This document shows, piece after piece, positions 21,750 to 30,457 of a DNA stretch of 64,000 bases. Both the position numbers and the translations under genes were made by a program. The stretch comes from Rhipidocladum racemiflorum (lineage: Eukaryota; Streptophyta; Magnoliopsida; Poales; Poaceae). Below the pieces are notes generated by a model. It saw nothing but the letters and a program-made list of their open reading frames with translations. It did no database searches and was not told the origin of the DNA. Position 1 is the stretch's first letter. Every line of letters begins with the position of its first letter. The DNA lies in NCBI GenBank assembly GCA_036346355.1, contig CM070572.1, forward strand, positions 32,401,944-32,465,943, read 5' to 3'.

Positions 21750-22500
21750 GATGGCGACATCTCGCGCTTCGTCGAGCCGGTCGACAGCGTCTTGCTGAGA
21801 CTCGAGCCCCCGGGTTTCGTTGAAGGCTTGAACCCTTGGGGCGTCGTAGTCCAAGTCGATTGGTAGGATGGCCTCTGCTCCGAATGCCAAGAAGAACGGC
21901 GTGAATCCGGTCGATCGGGTTGGGTTGGTCCGCAGGCTCCAAAGTACGGGAGGCACCTCGGCCGCCCAACGTCCCGCGTACCTCTTCAATCGGTCGAAGA
22001 TCCGCGGTTTGAGCCCTTGGAGGATCAGGCCGTTCGCGCGTTCGACTTGGCCGTTGCTCCGTGGGTGACAGCGGTGCCCAATCCACGCGAATGTTGAAGC
22101 TGTCGCAGAGCTCGAGAAACTCCTTTCCCGTGAATTGCGTTCCGTTATCGGTGATGATGGAGTTCGGGACTCCAAACCGGTAAACGATATTGCGGATGAA
22201 GTCCGCCGCCTGCGCTGAAGTGATGGTCGTGATTGGCTTAGCTTCTATCCACTTGGTGAACTTGTCCATCGCAACCAGCAGGTGGGTGAAGCCCCCGGGC
22301 GCTTTCTTGAAGGGCCCGACCAGGTCGAGTCCCCAAACGGTGAAGGGCCAGGTAATAGGGATCGTTTGGAGGGCTTGCGCCGGGAGATGAGTTTGCCGAG
22401 CGAAGAATTGGCACCCTTCGCATGTCCGGACGATTCGTTCGGAGTCGGCCATGGCAGTTAGCCAGTAGAAGCCCTGTCGGAAGGCTTTCCCGACCAGGCT
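21750..22500 (-). pseudogene. Integrase core of element B, N-terminal part
   Basis: The minus strand shows CEGCQFFARQTHLPAQALQ, WPFTVWGLDLVGPF, VAMDKFTKWIEAKPI and FGVPNSIITDNGTQFTGKEF, which is the zinc-binding end and DDE core of a Ty3-type integrase. A frameshift near 22080 moves the reading frame before HPRSNGQVERANGLI. The last codons before element A correspond to the conserved helix that precedes the C-terminal domain, which resumes at 10374. Confidence 0.85.
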
Positions 22501-22529
22501 CCGCGACCCAGCGTGGTGTCAGCGCGTCG

Positions 22530-23413
22530 AAGGCGTCCTGAGCTTCCTTTGTCCAGCTGAAGTGGTCGGATTTCCTCAGGAGCTTGTAGAGAGGCAAACC
22601 GCGCTCGCCGAGGCGGGACGTGAAGCGACTCAAGGCCGCTAGGCATCCTATCAGCCTCTGAGCCCCTTTGAGGTTGTTGATCAGCCCCATCCTTAAGATC
22701 GCGGAGATCTTGTCTTGGCTGGCTTCGATGCCGCGCTCGGAGACGATAAAGCCGAGTAGCTTCCCCTTGGGTACCCCAAAAACGCATTTTTCGGGGTTGA
22801 GCTTGATGCGGAACCGTCGAAGGTTCGCAAAAGTCTCCTCCAGGTCGGTGATGATGTCGTGGGCCTTCCTGGTCTTGACAACGATGTCGTCGACGTACGC
22901 CTCGACGTTGCAACCGATTTGGTCGGAAAGGCAGGTTTGCATACATCGCTGGTATGTAGCTCCCGCGTTTTTCAGACCAAATGGCATTGTCACGTAACAG
23001 AACGAGCCGTACGGAGTAATGAAGGAGGTCGCGAGCTGGTCGTCTTCCTTCATCGCGATCTGGTGATAGCCTGAGTAGGCGTCCAGGAAGGACAAGGATT
23101 CGCACCCTGCGGTGGAGTCCACCATTTGATCGATGCGGGGCAGAGGGAATGGATCTTTCGGACATGCCTTGTTGAGGCTTGTGTAGTCCACACACATTCT
23201 CCATTTCCCAGTCTTCTTTTTCACAAGTACAGGGTTTGCTAACCATTCGGGGTGGCGAACTTCTTTGATGAACCCTGCGGCCAAGAGCTTGGCGATTTCC
23301 TCCCCTATGGCCGTGCGCTTTTCTTCGTCGAAGCGCGGTATTTGTCTGGCTGATGCAGACCCAGGCCGGACGTTCAGAGAGTGCTTGGCGACTTCCCTCG
23401 GGATTCCTGGCAT
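22530..23413 (-). pseudogene. Reverse transcriptase domain of element B
   Basis: An open frame encodes a well-kept Ty3 reverse transcriptase: HPEWLANPVLVKKKTGKWR, SFLDAYSGYHQIAMKEDD, FGLKNAGATYQRCMQ and the catalytic AYVDDIVVKT, then the thumb and the start of the connection (SDHFSWTKEAQDAFDAL). It then runs straight into integrase-side sequence. The RNase H domain expected next is absent, so the polyprotein is internally deleted. Upstream text in other frames (23413-23660) shows a frameshift between protease and RT. Confidence 0.85.
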
Positions 23414-23720
23414 GTCGGAGGGCCTCCATGCGAAGATGTCCCGGTTGGCGTGGAGGAAATCGACGAGCGCGCTTTCCTATTTGGCAGGAAGCGTGGTCCC
23501 GACCCGAACGGTCTTGGTCGGGTCCTCGGGGTCGACCTCGATTGCCTTCGTGTCTTGGCGGACTTGAAGGAGCCTGGTCCGGACTTCTTTGGAGTCGGGG
23601 CGGGTCGAGGTGTTGGCCGAGGCCGGCGAGCTCGGCGGATGCGGCGACCGCCGAGGCCAACTTCGCAATCGTCTTTCTCGCAGCTTGTAAGCGAGCTGAA
23701 AAAGACGCGATTCACGGTGA

Positions 23721-26175
23721 TCACCCCATGCGGCCGGGCATCTTCGACAGGTAGGTGTAGTTGGGGATCGCCATGAATTTCGCGTAGCATGGTCTTCCCA
23801 AGATGGCGTGGTAGGAGCCGGAAAATCCACGACCTCGAAGGTGAGGGTTTCGGTCGCGGAAGTTGGTGGGCTCCCGAACGTGGCCGGGCAGTCGACTGCC
23901 GAGCGGGTGGGCCTGCTGGCCAGGGACGACGCCGTGAAAAGGCGCCCTACTTGGTCGGAGACTCGAGCGGGGGATCCTCATGGCGTCGAGGGTCTCGACG
24001 TAAAGGATGTTGAGACTGCTACCGCCGTCCATAAGCACCTTGGTCAGGCGCTTCGTCCCCACGATGGGGTCGATGACGAGCGGGTACTTCCCCGGTTGCG
24101 GGATGTGGTCGGGATGGTCGGTCCGGTCAAAGGTGATCGGGGACTCTGACCATCGAAGGTATTTGGGTACGGCAGGGTTTGCCGCAAACACCTCTCGGCA
24201 GGCGAGCTTGAGCTGCCTCCGGTCGGCGTAGCTTGCCGGCCCGCCGAAGATCATGAGGCACCCGTCGGTTTCAGGGAAACCGGCGTCTGCCCCTTTATTC
24301 TCGGTGGTCGGCGCCGAGTCTTGCTTCTTTCCTTTGCCCCGCGGCGTCGTGGGGGTTCCGGAAAGAAAGCGCTTTAGGACTTCGCAGTCCCGATACTTGT
24401 GCCTGACGGGGTATCCGTGGTTCGGACATGGGCTCTCCATCAGCTTCTCGAAATGGTCGGGGGGTTGCCGGTTTTGCGGCTTCCCCGGCTGGTCGGCGGC
24501 CGCGACTAGGCGGTCCTCGCGCACCTGTTTGCCGTGGTGCTTCCTCTTGTCTGGGCGGTCGGAGGAGGGGCTGGGCTCGGCGCCAGTCCCTCGCTTCGAC
24601 TTCCCTTTGTCGAAGATGACATCTACAGCCTCCTCGCCCGAGGCGTGGTTGGTGGCAATGTCCAGGAGCTCTTTGGTGGTCCTGGGCTTCGCGCATCCCA
24701 GCTTGTGGACCAGGGTTTTGGAGGTGGTGCCGTAGATGAATGCCCCTACGACATCAGCGTCGCGGATGTCAGGGAGCTCGTTGCACTGTTGGGAGAAACG
24801 TCGGATGTAGTCCCGGAGGTTCTCCCTGCTGCTTGTTGCAGCCATTCGCATCCCAGGAGTTCCCTGGTCGCTTGTAGGTGCCCTGGAAGTTGCCGACGAA
24901 GTGGTGCTTGAGGTCGGCCCAGTCCCTAATGATGTTGGCGGGCAGATACTCGAGCCATTCCCGAGCCGAGTCCGCCAAGTAGATGGGGAGGTACTGGATG
25001 ACGAAAAGGTCGTCTGTCGCTCCCCCCGCCCGGCATGCGAGCCGGTAATCTTCCAGCCACACACTGGGGTTCGTGGCCCCTGCGTACTTAGCTATGTTGA
25101 CCGGCGCTCGGAACCTGGCAGGGAACCTTGCGCTGCGAATCCCTTGACAGAATGCCCGCGGCCCGGGGCCATCGGGGCTCGGGCTGCGATCCACGTCAGC
25201 GGGCCGGCCGGCGACAGTCTGATCGGGCCGGGTCGTTCCCCGCCCTTCTTCGTGCTTGGAGGGTGGCACGAGCGTCGCGTCCGTCTCCCAAGCGTTGGTG
25301 CACCGAGGTGCGCGATGCCTGGAGTTGTCCGGAAGGCGACGCTGCCCTTGTTTCGCTCCGGCGGCCTCGGACGGCATCGCGGCGCGGGCCATCTGAAGAG
25401 GCGCCCGAACGCTGCGATCCGGAGCCATGCGCGTGCTGTGCGGCCGCTCGCTCCACCAGGCCCCGGAGGTTCTGGTGGGTAGCCTTGGCCGCAGGATCGT
25501 CTGGCTCGGGAATGCCGCAGAGCAGCATTGCCGCTGCGGCGATGTTTTAGCCAGCATGGGGGAAAAACGATGAATCGTCCGTCCCCTTAGCCAGCTGGTG
25601 GTGGACTGGCGCTGCTGGCACGCGCCGCCAGTGCAGTGGAGCTGCGGCGAATCTTGCTCCAGGTCGGCCTGGAGCTTGTCGAGCTTCGGCTTTTTGAGCC
25701 TCGGCTCGTCGCGCCCGCCCGAAGGTCGGCCTTGGCGGGCCTGGTGGTCCTCCTCGGTACGTTGGAGGAGAGTCTTCGGCGTGACCGGGGTAGCAGCGCC
25801 TGCCGCGGTGTCGGGAACACGGTAGCGCGGTCTGTTCTTATCTCTTCCTCCGCTAGAGCCGTGGCCGGAGGAGTTGTCCGAATGGTTGTCGTCGGGTACG
25901 TGGCCGACCATCGCCACGAAGCGCGAGGTCGCAGCGGGCGCAACCGCCGCTATTCGATGCCCCTGCGCATCGCTTGGGGTGATGGAGCTTCTGGCGTGCT
26001 TCGGCGTCGGGGTCCGCGCGGGAGCCTCGAGCCGGAGGTTACTGAAGGCGCCAGAGATAGCGCCAAGGTCCGTGGGGGACGCTCTGCTCCGGAGCGCGGC
26101 AGGGACAATCACTGTCTGTCCCGCCGTGGTGGTGACGAAGTCGATAGATCCGAAGCGAATCGATGCTATCGGCAT
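23721..26175 (-). pseudogene. Gag-protease region of element B
   Basis: A frame from about 26175 encodes a long basic N-terminal part and then the gag domain: NIAKYAGATNPSVWLEDYRL, LPIYLADSAREWLEYLP and WADLKHHFVGNFQGTY. A shift near 24860 leads into an overlapping frame with ENLRDYIRRFSQQCNELPD, a CPNHGYPVRHKYRDC knuckle-like motif, and the protease motif LMDGGSSLNILY near 24020. Gag and protease would form and process particles. The frameshifts make this copy defective, although each block is well preserved. Confidence 0.8.
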
Positions 26176-26263
26176 GGCGATGTCGAAGAAAAAGGACCGT
26201 CGAGGAAGCTAAGTGGGAAAGCAACGGCGACGGCGTGCACAGGCCCCTACCTGGCGCGCCAAC

Positions 26264-26832
26264 TGTCGGCGTTCGAACGCCGCTAGTGAATTTGTATAGG
26301 TAGAAGGGGGGTGCACGCTCCCTCTCCTCGAACGGCTTACTCAGGTGAGCGCAAGATGTATACTGGTTCGGGCTGAACGTCCCTACTCCAGTTCGTGTGA
26401 GATGGATCGTATTGATTCTTGATTGTTCGTCCTTCTTACATGCTCGCCCCTCCCCCCTTTATATAGGCGAGGAGGAAGGTTACATTGTTGGTTAGAAAAA
26501 AGAGGAAAAGACTGTGCTCTCGGTCATCCGAAAGTGGCGGGCTGATGGGACTGGCCGTCGACTCCCCCTGCCCTGCTGCTGGTCGCCGTAGTTGCTGCGT
26601 CGCTCGTAGTAAATGCGAGGGTCGGGAACTTGTGCCGATACGTCATCGTCATTATGGCCGGCATTTAATGCGCTCGATACGCAATAAATGCCGTCGCTTC
26701 TTTGGGATATCGGAGACTTGGTCGTGATTTCGGACCTTGCCCGGCGGTCGTGACTTCGGGCCTCGACTGGCCTGGGTCGGCCCGTGCGTCTTTCTAGGCC
26801 GCTGGGGGTACCCATGGTATGGGTACTCGTCA
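26264..26832 (-). repeat. 5' LTR of element B
   Basis: On the minus strand the LTR starts TGACGAGTACCC (26832) and ends AACGCCGACA (26264), a TG...CA pair. It is followed at once by GTTGGCGCGCCAGG, a primer-binding-type site close to that of element A. A minus-strand TATA box (TATATAAAG, 26457-26465) lies in the middle. I could not find its partner LTR in the window. Confidence 0.75.
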
Positions 26833-26989
26833 AGATGAAAACGTTGAATATACGCGGAGCATGCATTTTCCTTGCTTTATAAATTTCCTCTTTGCTACAG
26901 TATGCGTTTATATGCTACTGTTATCGTATTAATTCAATTTGATTTGCCTAGTGTATAATTGTGTAAGATTGCATAAGCGCAACATAATA

Positions 26990-27250
26990 CTTCCTCCGGA
27001 CATAAAAGAGTGACATTTTGGATATTGACACAATTCTTAAAATACAACTTTAACCACTAATTTCTATTGCAATATACTTCTAAAACCTAAAAAACTGTAA
27101 TATTACGAAAATATTTTTTAAGAGCAATCTACTCATATCATTTTCATGTGTAATGTCTAAATATTTATAAAAATATCGATAACAAAAAAATTATAAAGTT
27201 TGATTGTGTATCCCACTGTATGAGTAGTACAATTTGACTAATGTATGGAG
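26990..27250. mobile_element. Stowaway-like MITE
   Basis: Ends ctTcctccg... and ...tatggag are imperfect inverted repeats of the 'ctccctccg' type, flanked by TA on both sides (26988-26989, 27251-27252). The AT-rich interior matches the MITE family also seen at 27822 and, truncated, at 3400. At 261 bp it is non-coding. The rest, to 27819, contains no gene I can recognise. Confidence 0.65.
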
Positions 27251-27821
27251 TAACAATTGTAGCTCAATCAAAAATACAATTGTAGCTCAATCAAAAAAAT
27301 TGTCATTAAGAAAAATATACATACATGAGTTAAAAATTTAAAACCATACTCTCGCACATTGATTTTTTTTTTATAAAAAAAAGCTGTTCTTTGGGTATAT
27401 AAATAATTTTCTTCATCCAAGACTAACCAAAAGTGAGCTATAGAAAAATCTACGGTTTAAAATATGGCATATCGAAATAGAGCAATCACTGCAACCACCA
27501 AAACACCATAGTAGTCTTTCCATAGCTGCACAAGCAGTAAAAGTCCTTCCTCTCCTGGTACAAACCAGGCAGGAAAGGTTGTTTACATACGTATAGTGCT
27601 TTCCTCCAGTCTTGATATCGGACTTACTTGTCAAAACAATTGTACTTCATTGAGAGGACAAAGGCTTTCTTGAAGACATAAATAAGAGAAATAGAAGTGA
27701 GAACAAGAAACCCCTTCTATCGTATTCGTAGCTATCACAGGCACCCTCCTTTTGCTATACCACCTTGAGCCTAGTGTAGCTGGGAAGAAGAGGCCCCTGT
27801 TGTCAAGGTTGAATCAATATA

Positions 27822-28591
27822 TTCTTTCTGATCATAAATAGTTATCGTTTTGGATATTGTTATGGTTTCTAAAATAAAGTTTTGATAACTAATTTCTATG
27901 ATAATATATTCATAAAACTCAATAAAATTATAATATTATGATAGTACTTTTTGAGGCAATGAACACATAATTTTTTTATGTATCCAATTTAAATATTTTA
28001 AAAAATATGGACGATCAAAGTTTTTAAAGTTTGACTATACCTATTTTAAAAATGAAAACTATTTATGATTACACTACTAGAGAATAGGCCTATACTACCG
28101 GTTCCAAACCAGTTTTAGTACCGGTTTTGGAACCGACTGTAAGCATCCGGGAGTGATGCCCAAGTGGTATCACTACCGGTTGATCTAACCGGTAGTGATG
28201 GTGAGCTGTGTCGAGGAAATGTTTCAAAATATGTTGAGAATGTATGAGAGAAGCGGGACTCGAACCCGCAAACTGGTGACCCCACCCACCATCGCGTACT
28301 GATATACATAGAGTATGCATTCCTTTTGAACTTTCCTGAAACGAGGCATCACTACCGGTTCGTAACACGAATCGGTAGTGATACCTCGTGCCTTTAGTAT
28401 CGGTTCTTATCACGAACTGGTACTAATGTGAGGGCATCAGTACCGGTTCGTGACACGAACAGGTACTGAAAGCCTATTACAACCCTTTAACTAATGAACC
28501 GGTACTGATGTTACTATCAGTACATATTCAAATTCAACCGGTAGTGATGTGCCGGTAGTAAAGCCTAGTTTTCTAGAAGTGTTAGAGTGAG
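27822..28591. mobile_element. Stowaway-like MITE split by a CACTA element
   Basis: The left end ttctttctgatcataaatag and the right end, read in reverse (ctcactctaatcataaatag), pair as terminal inverted repeats. TA lies outside each (27820-27821, 28592-28593). The right terminus is separated from the body by the CACTA element at 28072-28581, so the MITE was there first. Without the insert it is about 260 bp. Confidence 0.75.
28072..28581. mobile_element. Non-autonomous CACTA transposon inside a MITE
   Basis: Starts CACTACTAGAGAATAGG and ends in the reverse of CACTTCTAGAAAACTAGG, with a 3-bp duplication TTA (28069-28071, 28582-28584). Subterminal repeats of the type accggt / taccggttcgt recur in both orientations. 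It also contains a tRNA T-arm-like motif (B box GGGTTCGAGTCCC, about 28255-28267, minus strand) with a perfect 5-bp GCGGG/CCCGC stem. At 510 bp it encodes no transposase. Confidence 0.85.
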
Positions 28592-28849
28592 TATCACAGC
28601 CTTGGATCGAAGGGATAAGCCGGATGTTAGTGGGAAGGCAAGGCAAATTTTGCATTTGGAGGCTTTCTTGTTTGCATACATTTTGAACTTCTTTTAGTAT
28701 AGCTCAGTCGCTTCTCCACGAAGAAGTCTTGGACTAGATGATTGCGAAAATTCCTAGATTTGCAGCTCAACATTTTTCTACTAAGATGCTCTTTTCGTGT
28801 CCTACTGATCGGGCAAAAGATGGTGTAAATTGAGTTGCGACACACGTAG

Positions 28850-29542
28850 CAGGGGCGAAACTAGAGAAAAAATCATCGGGGTTTACCACTTCATTATATG
28901 TGATAACAATTTATTATTTTTACCATTTGCTTGTTATTTGCCTCCCGGTGTCACAAGATTTAGATTAAAGGATTCACATATACTATATATACTAGTAAGG
29001 TGTCAGTGCCTTGCAACGGATGACCAACAGATTGATACACGCCATGAAAAGTGAAAATTGTATAAACAAACGGATGACCAACAGATTGCTTATGAGGTAA
29101 TCAATGTAGAGGCAGTAGTGGTATTTAGTTTTCATACTTATCCCTAATTATGTAGGGCTAATAACTCATGAGCTTAAATTTGGAGTCTCCTCGTCACCAG
29201 CGCTAATTACTCATTGGCCAAGTACTGCATGCACTAATTATTGCATTGGCCAAGTACTGCATGCTCACCAGCGCTAATTACTTGAGGTAATTAATGCACT
29301 GCATGTTTTTCTATGCGCAAGGAATAAATTCGGAGAAGGATCCAACTCATAATTTCAGCCATTGGATCTCCCTTGTTGGATGGTGTAGATTTAGTGTATC
29401 AACATGCTAACTCGTACTTTTAATATTAGTATAGATATATAAACTAACATACAATAATTTCTTTATATATAAACTAATATACACTATTTTTTTTTACTCG
29501 GTATCCTGTGATATCGGGTAAATATATTCACTTCCATCCCTG
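28850..29542. mobile_element. hAT-like MITE copy 1, carrying a Helitron
   Basis: Begins CAGGGGCGAAACTAGAG and ends cttccatCCCTG. Without the inserted Helitron (28992-29435) it is about 250 bp and aligns along its whole length, in reverse, with the copy at 29801-30048. Flanking bases (..cacgtag and cacgcaag..) look like a decayed 8-bp duplication. Confidence 0.75.
28992..29435 (-). mobile_element. Non-autonomous Helitron
   Basis: On the minus strand it starts TCTATACTAATATTAAAAG and ends ...CTTACTAG, with A on one side and T on the other, as Helitrons insert in AT. The 3' end is preceded by ccgttgcaaggcactg, close to the grass motif gttgcaacgcacgggca. It encodes no protein. Confidence 0.7.
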
Positions 29543-29800
29543 CACGCAAGGGGAATTCCGACCGTGAAGAAAACTTGAGCGGTTTCAGGCTTGAAAGTTG
29601 AAACTTGGAAAGCTAATCATCACTAACCCCAACACTCGAAAGTCGAAACGACCAATGCGAGGAGGATTCCGTAAAACTGCTACCCAAACAGCTGGGTACG
29701 TTTGGGTCGAGCAAGGCTCGGTTGGTAGGAGCGCGCAACTCGTCTCACCTGTTCGTGTTCGATACGGGCGCATACAGCATGTATGCAGGATGTATGTATG

Positions 29801-30048
29801 CAGGGGCGGAAGAGAATGTATTTACCCAGTGTTACAGGACACCAGATAAAAAAAAAGTGTATGTTAGTTTATATAAAAAAAATTATTGTATGTTAGTCTC
29901 TCTATATATATAGTATATGTGAACTCTATTGATCTAAATCTTGTGACATCGGAGACAAATAACAAGCAAATGGTAAAAATAATAAATTGTTATCACATAT
30001 ATGATGAAGTGGTGAACCCCGATGATTTTTCCTCTAGTTCCGCTCCTG
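29801..30048. mobile_element. hAT-like MITE copy 2, at the 4CL promoter edge
   Basis: Begins CAGGGGCGGAAGAG and ends in the reverse of CAGGAGCGGAACTAGAG. A perfect 8-bp duplication TATGTATG (29793-29800 and 30049-30056) fits the hAT superfamily. It lies opposite in orientation to copy 1, with 258 bp of unrelated DNA between them. It ends 410 bp before the 4CL start codon. Confidence 0.85.
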
Positions 30049-30134
30049 TATGTATGTATTTGTAGTTCAATGATTCTCCTTCTTTTGTGGATATGAGAGC
30101 TTCCAGTTAATTTTTTTTTTTAAAAAAAACATAG

Positions 30135-30141
30135 GGTAGGT
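30135..30141 (-). promoter_or_regulatory. AC-I element (ACCTACC) in the 4CL promoter
   Basis: The + strand reads GGTAGGT, which is ACCTACC on the other strand. AC elements are the established binding sites of lignin-pathway R2R3-MYB factors in PAL and 4CL promoters. It lies 323 bp upstream of the ATG. Confidence 0.55.
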
Positions 30142-30209
30142 GAAGGACGTTGAGGTGGCACCACCGATCAGTCAACGAACCCGCTGCATGCTCAGCCGCT
30201 CTCTCACAC

Positions 30210-30216
30210 ACCAACC
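30210..30216 (+). promoter_or_regulatory. AC-II element (ACCAACC) in the 4CL promoter
   Basis: An exact ACCAACC occurs about 95 bp upstream of the probable TATA box. A related ACCAACT follows near 30278. AC-I and AC-II together support MYB control of this 4CL as a vascular lignin gene. Confidence 0.55.
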
Positions 30217-30304
30217 CCAAAGCTCTCCTCCCAGCTTCCACTTCCATCTGGGCCCCATCATCCTAGCCTGGGCCCACTCACCAACTCCCCAGCTCCCTCC
30301 CCCG

Positions 30305-30312
30305 TATATTAA
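30305..30312 (+). promoter_or_regulatory. Probable TATA box of 4CL
   Basis: TATATTAA lies about 150 bp upstream of the ATG, leaving a leader of roughly 110-120 bases that is C- and T-rich, as is usual for plant 5' UTRs. Confidence 0.5.
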
Positions 30313-30457
30313 CCCACCACCTTCCATTCGTCCCCTCCCCAGGAGATCAAGCGAGCAAGCGCGCACAAGAAGCCATCTCCTCCTTTCCCGACCGCCTAGT
30401 TTAACCTTAGATTTCTCTCTCTCGTTTATCCGAGCGCTCAATCGATCGCTGGGGATC

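Larger units (their letters stand above)
21750..26832 (-). mobile_element. Outer Ty3/gypsy element B, right (5') part
   Basis: This is the upstream part of element B on the minus strand: 5' LTR (26264-26832), primer site, gag, protease, reverse transcriptase and the first part of integrase, interrupted at 21750 by element A. It continues at 10374. RNase H is missing. B is older than A because A is inserted in it. Confidence 0.85.

Noticed and set aside
24253..26286. Plus-strand open frames of 120-216 codons opposite element B gag
   Set aside because: They are shadows of the minus-strand gag-protease frames, which show clear family motifs.
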